Notes: generated by a model from the letters alone, not told the origin. A stretch of 64,000 bases of DNA from Lachnospiraceae bacterium (GCA_910576335.1 CAJTIU010000024.1:19409-83408); one strand, 5' to 3'; shown: positions 1 to 8,692, numbered from the stretch's first letter. A program made the numbers and translations.

Positions 1-135
1 TGCCCTTGAGATTGTAAAAAGTAATGGCAGTGCTAATTTTTGTATGTTCATTTTACTACACTTTGTGGTATATTAATATTGTAAATCTTTTTAGACATTT
101 TATACAAATGTCTTAAACCTGAAAGGAGGAAGAAA

Positions 136-903
136 ATGAAACAAAGAATAAGGATGATGATTTCATTCTGCCTGATTGCAGCCCTATGCCTTGGAAGCTC
201 AATGACATCCTATGCGGCCAAAGGACAGATCAGCAGAAAAAAAGCAAAAAGCATCGCGCTGAAAGAGGCAGGCGTCAAGGAAAAGAATGTAAAAAAGTGG
301 ATTAAGGTAAAGCTGGATGATTACGACTACGATGACGACCAGGAATGGGATGTTGAATTTCAGACCAAAAGCCACAAGTATGAGGTTGAGGTCGATGCCC
401 TTACCGGATATGTAAAGGATTTCGAAAAGTCACAGATCAAAAAAAGATCATCCAAAGCCATCAGCGAAGCCAACGCAAAAAAAATTGCACTGAGAGCTGC
501 TAATGTAAAAGCCAAGAATGTCAAAAAATGGACAAAGGTGAGATATGACAGAAAGGACAATGAATGGGAGCTTAAGTTCCGGACCTCAAATTACAAATTT
601 GAGATTGAGATTAACGCACGCAGCGGAAGAGTAAATGAACTTGAAAGAGAAAAACTTCTCAAGGACTCCTCAAAGTATATTGGCATTAAACAAGCAAAAT
701 CCATTGCATTAAAGCATGCAAAAAAGCATGGAGACATCAAAGGCGAAGTGTATTATACAAAGGCTAAGCTTGATAAGGATGACGGAGTTGTCTGCTACAA
801 GATCGAATTCAATAACAATGCAACAGAATATGAATACGAGATCAATGCAAAAACAGGCAGAATCATGGACTGGGATATTGATGAATGGGAATATGATTAC
901 TAA
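136..903 (+). CDS. Exported protein with three PepSY-like repeats
   Basis: Predicted secreted or surface protein of 255 aa. A Sec-type signal peptide is visible at residues 1-28: basic N-terminus, hydrophobic core, then a SYAAKG cleavage region. Three repeats of about 75 residues follow, starting near residues 33, 107 and 183. Each has a helix rich in Lys/Ala (I..KKAKSIALKEAG, I.EANAKKIALRAAN, IGIKQAKSIALKHAK) and then strands ending in YE.E.(D/N)A.(T/S)G, the pattern of PepSY domains. PepSY domains in other proteins often inhibit proteases or modulate cell-surface enzymes; the actual partner is unknown here. The start follows a GAAAGGAGGAAGAAA ribosome binding site. Very Lys/Asp rich, and monocistronic. 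Confidence 0.8.
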   Translation: MKQRIRMMISFCLIAALCLGSSMTSYAAKGQISRKKAKSIALKEAGVKEKNVKKWIKVKLDDYDYDDDQEWDVEFQTKSHKYEVEVDALTGYVKDFEKSQIKKRSSKAISEANAKKIALRAANVKAKNVKKWTKVRYDRKDNEWELKFRTSNYKFEIEINARSGRVNELEREKLLKDSSKYIGIKQAKSIALKHAKKHGDIKGEVYYTKAKLDKDDGVVCYKIEFNNNATEYEYEINAKTGRIMDWDIDEWEYDY

Positions 904-928
904 AACGGGGACAGGTCATTTTTAATTT

Positions 929-960
929 GGGACGGGGCATTTTTAAAAATGCCCCGTCCC
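929..960. terminator. Perfect 32-bp palindrome, bidirectional terminator between convergent genes
   Basis: A 16-bp perfect inverted repeat (GGGACGGGGCATTTTT and its complement) lies between the PepSY gene and the convergent azlD, with T/A runs on both sides. A related, imperfect GGGACAGGTCATTTTT unit sits just upstream at about 906-922. The last codons of azlD read through this repeat and give the C-terminus GTGHF. Confidence 0.75.
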
Positions 961-1248
961 AAAAAATGCCGCCACACAGCACAAGGCAGCGATTCCCATC
1001 ATATTTACTCCCTTCCATGCGGCAATAATGCCAACAATCAGGGCCAGTATTCCTGCAGCCGGAATCTGAGGCGCGTCCAGAATCGCAGGAAACGTCATTA
1101 CCGCCAGCGTTACATACGGCACATAGTAAAGAAATGACCGTATAAACGGATTCTTGATCTTTCTACGGATCAGCGTAAGCGGAATGACACGGATCAGGCA
1201 TGACACTGCTGCTGCCACGAGGATATATAGATATATATTATGCGTCAT
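943..1248 (-). CDS. azlD: AzlD-family branched-chain amino acid transport protein
   Basis: Small membrane subunit (about 101 aa) of the AzlCD branched-chain amino acid exporter. Four hydrophobic segments are visible, and the family-typical early segment RVIPLTLIRRKI...PFIRSFLYYVPYVTLAVMTFPAIL is recognisable. ATG at 1248 is preferred over 1269 because AAGGAGGA lies 9 bases upstream, whereas the 1269 ATG lies upstream of that site. It overlaps or abuts the azlC stop, so the two are translationally coupled. The C-terminus runs into the terminator palindrome, replacing the native end with GTGHF; function is probably unaffected. Confidence 0.85.
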   Translation of the reverse strand: MTHNIYLYILVAAAVSCLIRVIPLTLIRRKIKNPFIRSFLYYVPYVTLAVMTFPAILDAPQIPAAGILALIVGIIAAWKGVNMMGIAALCCVAAFFGTGHF

Positions 1249-1249
1249 C

Positions 1250-2044
1250 TCACAATTCCTCCTTTTCAAAATCTAAGTAATCTGAAGACTCTTCATCTGT
1301 ATCCATGCTGTCTTCCCCATCCCCTTCTTTCACTGGGAACAAAAAAGCGGCAGCCCCGGCTATTACTACTGTCAGAAGGCTGATTTTCATACTGTCAGAC
1401 ATTTGGTCAAACAGGCTGATTTTTGACACGGCAAAGCTTACAAGGAAACTTACTGCCACCACCCCTCCCACAATCCGGTTTTTCTTTGATGCCGGGATAA
1501 TAATTGCGATAAACATCCCGTAGAGGGCAACGCTTAGTGCACTGACGATGGATGCAGGAAGAACGTTTCCTGCCACAATTCCAATCGCTGTTCCAAACGA
1601 CCAGCCCGGAAGGGCGATGGCCATTGCCCCATAGTTATAGTAGGGATTCACCACACCAGGTCTCCCGATGCTGATCCCGAATATCTCATCCGTAATTCCA
1701 AAACCTACTAAAAACCTGTGTATTCCGGGTGTGTCGGGAGCAAATCTCTGGCTCAGGGCACAGCTCATGAGCAGATATCTTATATTGGTAATCAGAATGA
1801 CAAATGCCATCTCAACATAAGGAGCATTCGCCATAATTACGGTAAATTCCGCATATTCCCCCGCCGAAGCGTGATTCAGCATACTGGAAATGAATCCCTG
1901 CACAGGATCCAGCCCTGCTTTTTTTGCCACAATTCCCAGTGAAAATGCCACGGCAAAATAGCCCAGGGCAATGGGAATTCCGTCCCGTATTCCGCTTGTA
2001 AATGCATGCTTTTCTCTGTTCATTCCAAAATTTTCTCCCGTCAT
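1250..2044 (-). CDS. azlC: AzlC-family branched-chain amino acid permease
   Basis: 264-aa membrane protein of the AzlC family, the large subunit that with AzlD exports branched-chain amino acids or analogues. The typical N-terminal pattern is present: GIRDGIPIALGYFAVAFSLG, then a FISSMLNHASAGEYA segment and NIRYLLMSCALSQRF. About seven to eight hydrophobic segments can be counted. The C-terminal 25 residues are acidic and lie beyond the conserved domain. The start at 2044 overlaps the stop of the nuclease gene by 4 bases; an alternative Met at 2023 has a GGGAG site 10 bases upstream. Last-but-one gene of a five-gene leftward operon. Confidence 0.88.
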   Translation of the reverse strand: MTGENFGMNREKHAFTSGIRDGIPIALGYFAVAFSLGIVAKKAGLDPVQGFISSMLNHASAGEYAEFTVIMANAPYVEMAFVILITNIRYLLMSCALSQRFAPDTPGIHRFLVGFGITDEIFGISIGRPGVVNPYYNYGAMAIALPGWSFGTAIGIVAGNVLPASIVSALSVALYGMFIAIIIPASKKNRIVGGVVAVSFLVSFAVSKISLFDQMSDSMKISLLTVVIAGAAAFLFPVKEGDGEDSMDTDEESSDYLDFEKEEL

Positions 2045-3006
2045 CGCTTTGCTTTCCTGTATCCGGCCTCCGAAGCCTCCTGTTCACTTCCGAAGATTAC
2101 CAGATGCTTTGAGTCTGCCATCTCCTCGTAAGCTGCCTGCCCCGGGCAGTGGTAAATCTTAGACCTTGAATTTCCCCGAATCTCTACTTTGGCATCATCT
2201 TCCCCTGGACCGGGCATCCTCTCCTCATTCAGGCTGCTTTCTCCTGTCTTGTAGTCAATCGTTACTCCCGGCTGCACATTATACACATAGACATTATAGG
2301 AAATTCCTTCCCCGTTATCTTCCACGGAAAGTGCCTCCATCTGCACCCCTTCTGCCAGCAGATTGTCATCCTCATAAATCGGAGTGATCCGGTACAGCAC
2401 ATGATTTTCCGTCTCTTTTACATAGTCTGCCACCATATTTTCAAAGGGCAGCATACCCTCCACATTCATGTAACGAGTACCTGTAATCAGGTTCCTTTCA
2501 TTTGCGTTTTCCCCGGAAAGCTGATACCCGATAAGATGACAGCGGTTATATAAATATTTTCCATCCACAAAGTCATATTTTACGGTCTGCCATCCTGTGG
2601 GCTTTACCTTTCCGATGCGACCTCTCTTTTCCACAGGCATCAGATCTGTCCCCACATTGGCATAAGCCTCGCCGCAGCGCCCCAGCCTGTCCAGCACACT
2701 GTAGCGCTCAAAGGACTTTTTTCTCTCCGCCTGCCCTGCCTCCTGAAAATCCGGCTCGTTTCCATTAATCTCTATGTAGGGTTCACCAGAATACCCGGGA
2801 ACCTCCTCAAGTGTTATGATTTCCTGATTATCCGGAGCCTGACCGCCGTTATCAGAGACTGTTCCGGCTGCTCCTCCCTGCCCCGGCGCACTGCCGTCTG
2901 GCGTTCTGCCGTCCGCACAGGCAGTTGTCAGAAGCATACCGCAGCACAGCAGCAACGGCAGCAGCCTGCGCCCCGCCCGGGCTGCTGCACACATTTTTTT
3001 CATCAT
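2041..3006 (-). CDS. Lipoprotein DNA/RNA non-specific endonuclease (EndA/NucA type)
   Basis: 321-aa extracellular nuclease. A lipoprotein signal peptide with lipobox LTTAC at about residues 25-30 is followed by a low-complexity Gly/Ala/Pro linker to about residue 80. The catalytic region at about 150-200 has YNRCHLIGYQL (the DRGH-like motif with the catalytic His) and the metal-binding Asn block SGENANERNLITGTRYMN. Related DNA-entry nucleases of Gram-positive bacteria degrade DNA at the surface for competence or nutrition. An AGGAGG site precedes the start. It overlaps azlC downstream and a small unknown gene upstream, consistent with one operon. Confidence 0.87.
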   Translation of the reverse strand: MMKKMCAAARAGRRLLPLLLCCGMLLTTACADGRTPDGSAPGQGGAAGTVSDNGGQAPDNQEIITLEEVPGYSGEPYIEINGNEPDFQEAGQAERKKSFERYSVLDRLGRCGEAYANVGTDLMPVEKRGRIGKVKPTGWQTVKYDFVDGKYLYNRCHLIGYQLSGENANERNLITGTRYMNVEGMLPFENMVADYVKETENHVLYRITPIYEDDNLLAEGVQMEALSVEDNGEGISYNVYVYNVQPGVTIDYKTGESSLNEERMPGPGEDDAKVEIRGNSRSKIYHCPGQAAYEEMADSKHLVIFGSEQEASEAGYRKAKR

Positions 3007-3443
3007 ATTCTTTGATAAACCTCCTTTGTAATCCGCTCATGGGAGGAACCCTGGAACTCCTCCGTCCGGAGAATCTTCCATCCTTCGTCTGACAGATGAA
3101 TGGGAAACCAGGTATCTGCCGGGTAGCGGCGGTTCCAGTGATACATAATTACAGCTTCAATCCTGCTCACATCCCTGTCCGGCAGGAATGTCCTTTCCAC
3201 TTCCATCTTTTCAAAGAAGCAGTAGTCTCCGTCTCCTGCTCTCCTGGCAAAATCATCCGCAATGACAATCTCTGTTTCCCCATCACTCATGTTTTTAAAC
3301 AGATCTCCGGAATATGTATTCATATACAGTCGTCTTCCCCGGCATACCCGAAGCATGTCCTCCCTCATCACCCGGTCCTGACTCTGACGGCGGCCGTGAA
3401 ACATCATTCCATTCCGTTCATCCACACAGACAATCGCAATCAT
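3003..3443 (-). CDS. Small protein of unknown function in the GH42-nuclease operon
   Basis: 146-aa soluble protein not confidently assigned. The start MIAIVCVDERNGMMF loosely resembles the first strand of dihydrofolate-reductase-like folds, but the DHFR active-site residues are not visible. There is a Trp/Tyr-rich C-terminal half (MYHWNRRYPADTWFP). It overlaps the GH42 gene by 4 bases upstream and the nuclease gene by 4 bases downstream, so it is almost certainly co-translated with them. No signal peptide or membrane segment. Confidence 0.7.
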   Translation of the reverse strand: MIAIVCVDERNGMMFHGRRQSQDRVMREDMLRVCRGRRLYMNTYSGDLFKNMSDGETEIVIADDFARRAGDGDYCFFEKMEVERTFLPDRDVSRIEAVIMYHWNRRYPADTWFPIHLSDEGWKILRTEEFQGSSHERITKEVYQRI

Positions 3444-5512
3444 GATTCCATGGCCTGTCCGTTTCCAGGTATCATATCCTTTGCGGAGGATAAACTTTCA
3501 ATAATCTTCACACCCCATGCAGGAACCCTTATGCACTCTCCCTCTTTCACCATCTCACCTGCCAAGAGCTCCGTTCCATCCCCATACCTAAATTCCAGCC
3601 TCTGCTCCTGGCTAGAATAGTTAAGGCAGAACCACACATTTCTTCCGAAACTATTGGTTCCTTTCCTTATAATCACTGGAAAATGCACCTTTCCCACATC
3701 AGTGATTCCAGCGCTCTCAAACGCTTTTAAAAGAATCTTTTCAAGAAGTGCATCGTCCATCATACATGCGATATAATATGCATTACCCGCTCCAGACTGG
3801 TTCCTGGTCACTGCCGCATGTCCATTCCATTTGTAATGGTCATAAGCAAGCAGTACCTCTGCCGTTTCCGGTAGTACAAGCTCCATAAAGGTCCGGGCTT
3901 TCCGGTCTCTGCCATCCTCCCATCCCTCTGTCATCTCTCCTGAAAGGCTCACATTTTTCGGAAATGTAAAGTGATGGTAACGGATGCCCATACAGTCTCT
4001 TATGATACGCGGCTGTACTTCATGGCTTACCTTCACATTCTCATCTGTAAAGGCTGTTTTAAACGTGGCAACCAGTGTCCCTCCATCTTCTACATAACAT
4101 TTCAGCCTTTCAAGTAGTTCATCCGGCGCGGAGTACAGAGCCGGAACTACAATCATCTTATAGCGCTTCAGCCCCTCTGATTCCGGGAACACGAAATCAC
4201 ACTCCACATTCATCCTATACAGCACATCATAAAGCCAGCGCACGACATCATTGTAAGTTGTCTTTCCATTATCCGCCGCCGATGCCTCAATCCCAAACCA
4301 CTTTAATGCAGTCAGAGCTTCATTGCTTACAAGTATCGCAACATCATTCTTCTTTTTCAGATTCACCAGATGGCTGCCTTTTTCTTTCAGTTCCCTGCCA
4401 ATCACACATGCCTCCTGGTAAGTCTCATTCTCCTGAAAATCGTGGCTTAACAGACCCTTCCAGTATGTCTCGCACGCATTATGAAGGGAATGCCAGTGCC
4501 AGTACATGACACTGTTTGACCCGGATGCAATATGGCTGTATGCCTGCAGGCGCAGCTGGCCTTTGTACGGCAGCCATCCCGGAAAGCCCTGTGCCTCTGT
4601 CTCAAGAATCAGGTAATTATCCTTCTTTAAGGAACGTGTCAGATCACCGCCGAATGCAATCTCCAGGCCTGTCAGCTCATCCTGTGAAGGATGATAGATA
4701 TCCGCCCCTGCAATAGTCAGGCATTTTGCCGCATGATATTGATCCACATCCGGTTGTACCCCGTAGGAATGTCCCCTCCATTCAAAATCAAAGTTATGCG
4801 TAATGAACTGATCCTCACGGCAGTATTCCCGCACAATATCAGCCTGCCAGCTTAAGAAATCATCTACCAGCGTCCGCTGAAACTTCTCAAATTCCGCACC
4901 CAGACTGCCGTTAATAGTGCCCCTCACATCTGGAAAATCTTCCCAGTCATTAATCCGGTTACTCCAGTAATCCAGTCCGAACGCTGCATTGAGCTCATCC
5001 AGGCTGCCATGGAATTTTTTCCGCAGATACTTGACGAATTTCTCCTGTACATTCTTTCCGGCAGTCCCGTAGTGCTTCGTCTCATTATCAATTTGAAACC
5101 CAATTACACATTCCCTGTCTGCCGTACGCTCTATGAGCCTGCGGATCACACGCTCCGCATAGTACAAATATGCCGGATGCGTAATATCCATAATTTGGCG
5201 CGGTCCGTAGATGCCGCGGCCATTTACTGTCGTGGCAAGTATATCAGGGTGGGACTTCACCATCCACGTAGGAACTGCATAAGTCGGCGTTCCCACGATC
5301 ACATGGATTCCTGCCTTATCCATGGCATCCAGTACTCTGTCCACATGTGAAAAATCAAACTTTCCCTCCTGTGGTTCACAAGTGCTCCAGGTAGACTCTG
5401 CGATTCTTACTGTATTCATTCCCGCCTTTTTCATCATCTGGATATCTTCCTCTAACCGTTCACAGGGCATATATTCATCATAATATGCTGCCCCGAATAA
5501 AATTTCTTTCAT
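3440..5512 (-). CDS. Glycoside hydrolase family 42 beta-galactosidase
   Basis: 690-aa cytoplasmic beta-galactosidase. The N-terminal TIM barrel starts with LFGAAYYDEYMP and FDFSHVDRVLDAM, typical of GH42. The acid/base motif IGFQIDNE is at about residues 139-146 and the nucleophile region LILETEAQGFPGW at about 305. A trimerisation (GATase-like) domain covers about 390-600 and a beta domain forms the C-terminus. The length matches the family (about 650-700 aa). No signal peptide, so it hydrolyses imported galactosides. It has an AGGAGG-type RBS and is the first gene of the leftward operon. Confidence 0.92.
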   Translation of the reverse strand: MKEILFGAAYYDEYMPCERLEEDIQMMKKAGMNTVRIAESTWSTCEPQEGKFDFSHVDRVLDAMDKAGIHVIVGTPTYAVPTWMVKSHPDILATTVNGRGIYGPRQIMDITHPAYLYYAERVIRRLIERTADRECVIGFQIDNETKHYGTAGKNVQEKFVKYLRKKFHGSLDELNAAFGLDYWSNRINDWEDFPDVRGTINGSLGAEFEKFQRTLVDDFLSWQADIVREYCREDQFITHNFDFEWRGHSYGVQPDVDQYHAAKCLTIAGADIYHPSQDELTGLEIAFGGDLTRSLKKDNYLILETEAQGFPGWLPYKGQLRLQAYSHIASGSNSVMYWHWHSLHNACETYWKGLLSHDFQENETYQEACVIGRELKEKGSHLVNLKKKNDVAILVSNEALTALKWFGIEASAADNGKTTYNDVVRWLYDVLYRMNVECDFVFPESEGLKRYKMIVVPALYSAPDELLERLKCYVEDGGTLVATFKTAFTDENVKVSHEVQPRIIRDCMGIRYHHFTFPKNVSLSGEMTEGWEDGRDRKARTFMELVLPETAEVLLAYDHYKWNGHAAVTRNQSGAGNAYYIACMMDDALLEKILLKAFESAGITDVGKVHFPVIIRKGTNSFGRNVWFCLNYSSQEQRLEFRYGDGTELLAGEMVKEGECIRVPAWGVKIIESLSSAKDMIPGNGQAMES

Positions 5513-5745
5513 TGGCTACCTCCTCCATTCCTGTCTTATATTAATAGAATAACACAGCTTCGGTCAAAAATATAACAAAATTACAACTTTTAAAAATTCA
5601 GTAACAATGAAAGGCATAGATGAATATAATAATATTGAGGTATTCCTCCACTTTGAACCGGATAAAGGAAATAACGGCCTCAGCCCAGAGGATGCCATCA
5701 GATTTTTATATCAGATATTAGAAAAAATAAGCAGGGAGAGATTTT
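5513..5745. other. Divergent intergenic region
   Basis: 233 bases between the divergent GH42 gene and the Cys-rich gene. It is AT-rich and must hold both promoters; GGGAGAG precedes the rightward start. No strong secondary structure was seen. Confidence 0.4.
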
Positions 5746-6093
5746 ATGGAAAATTACTTTGAACCAGTAACAGAATGTAAGACGGAACAGGTCGGATGCC
5801 CGACAATGGGATATCAGGATGTTAATGTCTGCGTACCGGTGACGATCAAAGCCTTTGGAGAAGTGGGCAATGCTACAACAAAATGTTTGGGGAAGGCCTG
5901 CATTATATCTGGATGCGACCCATGCATCAGCGGCTCTGGTGACATCTGTAAATTTACAGTAAGTCAAAAACTTCGTATTGAGGTTCCTATTATCTTTGGA
6001 GCAAGGGCGGAAGCAGGAGAGGCTATTATTGATTGTGACTGTGATTGTGATTGCGATGGCAGAGCTGATGATTGTAAATTGTACAATAATTAG
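5746..6093 (+). CDS. Small Cys-rich protein of unknown function
   Basis: 115-aa protein without a signal peptide. It contains eleven cysteines, including a C-terminal run CDCDCDCDGRADDCK, and paired cysteines in the middle (CIISGCDPC). The hydrophobic, beta-rich centre (VNVCVPVTIKAFG) and the Cys pattern are reminiscent of clostridial spore-associated or SipW/coat-like small proteins, but the family was not identified. GGGAGAG is placed 5 bases upstream of the ATG. Monocistronic; a hairpin follows. Confidence 0.65.
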   Translation: MENYFEPVTECKTEQVGCPTMGYQDVNVCVPVTIKAFGEVGNATTKCLGKACIISGCDPCISGSGDICKFTVSQKLRIEVPIIFGARAEAGEAIIDCDCDCDCDGRADDCKLYNN

Positions 6094-6105
6094 CTGCTGT
6101 TCACA

Positions 6106-6130
6106 GGTCTGCGCATTTACTGCGCAGACC
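6106..6130 (+). terminator. Hairpin after the Cys-rich gene
   Basis: Perfect 10-bp stem (GGTCTGCGCA / TGCGCAGACC) with a 5-nt loop, 12 bases after the stop codon. No T-run follows, so terminator function is only likely. Confidence 0.5.
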
Positions 6131-6196
6131 GTAAACAGAAACCATATCCGCAAATCTGCCTCCACAACTCCTCCCGGCATATACTTTTTGCTTTTG

Positions 6197-6385
6197 AGTA
6201 GAGAATGAAAAATGTGTCATTGTGGTTGATGAAAACTTACCGCTTGGGATTATTGCAAACACCGCCGCTATCCTCGGCATTACTATGGGAATGAAAATGC
6301 CTGATGTTGTCGGGAATGCTGTGCTTGATTTAGAGGGCAATCCCCACATGGGAATTATACAGTTTCCAGTACCGATATTAACCAA
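6197..6385 (+). pseudogene. 5' fragment of a DUF2000 gene
   Basis: About 190 bases encoding the first ~60 residues of the DUF2000 protein whose complete copy is at 21896-22324 on the other strand. The stretch VDENLPLGIIANTAAILG is identical, and by eye the DNA is about 90% identical from GTAGAGAATG onward. Similarity stops after the FPVPI codons; the reading frame continues into unrelated sequence and ends at 6431. No start codon or RBS is preserved at the correct place. This is a partial, diverged duplicate left by recombination. Confidence 0.8.
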
Positions 6386-6446
6386 ACACTGTTTTTTCGG
6401 CGGGCTTCCCCTTACCTCTGGCACTATTTAGAAATGTGCCTTTCAC

Positions 6447-7982
6447 CTATATTTTCTTTTCTATATTTATCACTTTCTGCGTCCACTCACGGTAAAACGC
6501 TTCCTCATGCGATACTAATAGCACTGTCCCCTCAAATTCTTCCAGTGCGGTTTTCAATGATTCTTTTGCCAGCGCATCAAGGTGGTTTGTCGGCTCATCC
6601 ATGATAAGGAAATTGCACGGCTTCATCATGAGCAGGCACATTTTAACCTTTGCCTGTTCCCCTCCGCTCAAAGTCCCTACTTCCTGCATGGCGTGTTTGC
6701 TTGAGATGCCGCAGTCTGCAAGACGCTTTCTCACATCTTTTATCGTAAGTGATGGGTAAGCATCGGAAACAATCTGAATGGGCGTTTTTTCTATATCCGC
6801 CCATGCCAGCTCCTGCTCAAAATACCCAATCTTTACCTGCTCCGAAAAACGGAATCTCCCGTTTAATGAGGGTATTTGGCTGATAAGCGTTTTTAGCAGG
6901 GTGGATTTGCCGATGCCGTTAAATCCCGTCATAACAATTTTTTCTCCCCCTTTTATGGAAAAGCTGATGTCTGACAAAACAGGATAGTGGTAGCCAACAT
7001 CAAGATGTTTTACTTTTAGATGCTCTGTCGTAGTCAGCGGGAGAGCCACAAACCGAAAATGCGGCTTAATTTCTTTCTGTTCCAGAGCTTCCATCTTATC
7101 CATTCGGTCAAGCTGTTTCTGCCTGCCACGAGCCATTTTTGACTTTCTCCCTGCAATATTCCTGCGGATAAATTCTTCCGTCTTTTTGATGGTTTTCTGC
7201 TGTGCGGCATACTGTCTGATATAATCCTCACGGAGCAGTGCCTTTTTTCTCGTGAACTCTGAATAAGTGCCAAAATATTTCGTGATTTTCTCGTTGTCAA
7301 TGTCGCATATCCTTGTGGATATTTTTTCTAAAAAGTCATAGTCATGCGATACTACTAGAAAAGCATTTGGCAGGCTGGAAAGATACTCGGCAAGCCATGT
7401 AACATGTTCCTTGTCCAAAAAATTTGTCGGCTCGTCCAAAAGCAAAAGATCTGGCTTTTCAAGCAGTAATTTCGCCAGTATGACCTTTGCCCTCTGCCCG
7501 CCGCTCATCTGCTCAATCGGTCTGTCCAAACCGATTGCCGTTAATCCCAGGCCTGTTGCTACCTGTTCTATCTTTGTGTCAATCAAATAAAACTCCTTGC
7601 GCTCTAATTCTTCCTGATATCTTGCCGCCGTGCTTAGCTTCGCCATATCCCCGTCCGCAGACTGGCAGTACAGCTCATTCATCCTGCTTTCTATCTCATA
7701 CAGCCCAGAAAATGCGGATTGCAGGAACTCCCTCATTGCCACGCTTTTTTCAATTTGGGCGTACTGGTCGAGATACCCTATTTTTGTGTTTGGCTGCCAT
7801 ACTATCCTGCCAGAGTCTGGGATAAGCTGCTCCGTGCAAATCTTTATGAACGTGCTTTTTCCCGCCCCGTTCTGACCGACAATCCCGATATGCTCCCCTT
7901 TGTTCAATGTAAAATCTGCATTTTTAAACAAATAATTTTCTCCAAAAGAATGTGTTAATCCCGTAACTTCTAATAAACTCAT
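6447..7982 (-). CDS. ABC-F family ATPase, candidate ribosome-protection resistance protein
   Basis: About 511-aa protein with two ABC ATPase domains and no membrane segments, the hallmark of ABC-F proteins. Domain 1 has Walker A GIVGQNGAGKST and signature MSGGQRAKVILAKLLLEKPDLLLLDEPTN; domain 2 has GFNGIGKST and LSGGEQAKVKMCLLMMKPCNFLIMDEPTN. A charged interdomain linker (about 230-320) enters the ribosome in this family. Members either protect ribosomes from antibiotics (Vga/Lsa/Msr) or act as translation factors. The regulated leader upstream argues for the antibiotic-induced type; this is inference. ATG at 7982 is favoured because GAGAGG lies about 10 bases upstream. Confidence 0.85.
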   Translation of the reverse strand: MSLLEVTGLTHSFGENYLFKNADFTLNKGEHIGIVGQNGAGKSTFIKICTEQLIPDSGRIVWQPNTKIGYLDQYAQIEKSVAMREFLQSAFSGLYEIESRMNELYCQSADGDMAKLSTAARYQEELERKEFYLIDTKIEQVATGLGLTAIGLDRPIEQMSGGQRAKVILAKLLLEKPDLLLLDEPTNFLDKEHVTWLAEYLSSLPNAFLVVSHDYDFLEKISTRICDIDNEKITKYFGTYSEFTRKKALLREDYIRQYAAQQKTIKKTEEFIRRNIAGRKSKMARGRQKQLDRMDKMEALEQKEIKPHFRFVALPLTTTEHLKVKHLDVGYHYPVLSDISFSIKGGEKIVMTGFNGIGKSTLLKTLISQIPSLNGRFRFSEQVKIGYFEQELAWADIEKTPIQIVSDAYPSLTIKDVRKRLADCGISSKHAMQEVGTLSGGEQAKVKMCLLMMKPCNFLIMDEPTNHLDALAKESLKTALEEFEGTVLLVSHEEAFYREWTQKVINIEKKI

Positions 7983-8031
7983 AATCATTGTCCTCTCTTT
8001 TTCCTGTCTGATTTTCCAAAATGGGCAAAAA

Positions 8032-8073
8032 ATAGCAGAAGTCAGATACTTTTGGTATCATGCCTTCTGCTAT
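8032..8073 (-). terminator. Intrinsic terminator/attenuator in the ABC-F leader
   Basis: On the minus strand a 10-bp stem (ATAGCAGAAG / CTTCTGCTAT) encloses a second 5-bp stem (GATAC / GTATC) and is followed immediately by TTTTTTGCCC. It stands 50 bases before the ABC-F start codon, inside the transcript, where a terminator would block expression unless relieved. This is the classic layout of a transcription attenuator. Confidence 0.8.
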
Positions 8074-8123
8074 ATCCGTTCCATTGCAAACCACTTGCAG
8101 GAAACAGCCCATATACAACAAAA

Positions 8124-8151
8124 GGCTACGGACAAAACACTGTCCATAGCC
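8124..8151 (-). terminator. Second hairpin with T-run in the ABC-F leader
   Basis: 10-bp stem with one G-U pair (GGCTATGGAC / GTCCGTAGCC) and an 8-nt loop, followed by TTTTGTTG on the minus strand. Together with the downstream terminator and the upstream 11-bp hairpin (8265-8301) it forms a multi-hairpin leader. Confidence 0.65.
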
Positions 8152-8249
8152 TGCTGCACACAAATTTGTACGGGAAAAGAAACAATATATGAAAAAGACA
8201 TAAACTCCCTCTCATGTACTGCTGCATTTCCCGATGAAATCCTAACGTG

Positions 8250-8348
8250 TTATATTACGCTATACTCTGTACAATGTTTCATCGGATTTGATTGTACAGA
8301 GCTGATTTTCTTTTTAGGCGGAAGTTCGTTTGTAATGTAAAAGCTCAT
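8250..8348 (-). CDS. Leader peptide upstream of the ABC-F gene
   Basis: Predicted 32-aa leader peptide. The ATG at 8348 follows AAAGGAGAACAGTTTC, a strong RBS with good spacing, and the frame ends at TAA 8250. The peptide begins MSFYITNELPPKKK. An 11-bp hairpin (CTCTGTACAAT / ATTGTACAGAG, 8265-8301) lies within its 3' half, so ribosome position on this ORF could change leader folding. Leader peptides of this kind control erm, cfr, msr and other ribosome-targeting resistance genes by drug-induced stalling; the role here is inferred. Confidence 0.6.
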   Translation of the reverse strand: MSFYITNELPPKKKISSVQSNPMKHCTEYSVI

Positions 8349-8545
8349 GAAACTGTTCTCCTTTAAATTAATGTTAATTATTTTAGCATGAAAACCAGCA
8401 GTTTGTCAAATCCTATTTTTATAAAATTTTCTGATTTTATTTCTCCATTAATTGAAGATACTAATAGTTTAATTAGAAGTTAATTAGTAACAAAATCTTA
8501 TTTAGCAATAGCATTAAGATAGCATCATGGCTTATCCTAAAAATT

Positions 8546-8692
8546 TTAAACTATTCTATACCCCCTCATCTCCATTTCATCCGTATTATCTAATACATAT
8601 TGCAATTCACTTGTGACCTTTTCACGGTCATGCGAAAGATACAACGTTACGGGCGTGAAATTTGAAACCTTGTTTGCAAATAAACTGCACAT
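8546..8692 (-). CDS. 48-aa ORF or fragment sharing a C-terminal motif with the vanT racemase ORF
   Basis: Short frame 27 bases after the radical SAM stop codon, with no convincing RBS. Its end, LQYVLDNTDEMEMRGYR, closely matches the end of the racemase at 14065-15291 (LQYVLDNVDELEMREYR), and the DNA around 8560-8610 and 14080-14130 is also alike. It is therefore probably a relic rather than a functional gene. The rest (SNFTPVTLYLSHDREKVTSE) was not recognised. The remaining bases 8349-8545 are AT-rich and show no gene. Confidence 0.35.
   Translation of the reverse strand: MCSLFANKVSNFTPVTLYLSHDREKVTSELQYVLDNTDEMEMRGYRIV

Noticed and set aside
6101..6424. 107-aa minus-strand frame over the DUF2000 fragment
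   Set aside because: Antisense of the DUF2000 piece; not conserved in the other copy as a gene.
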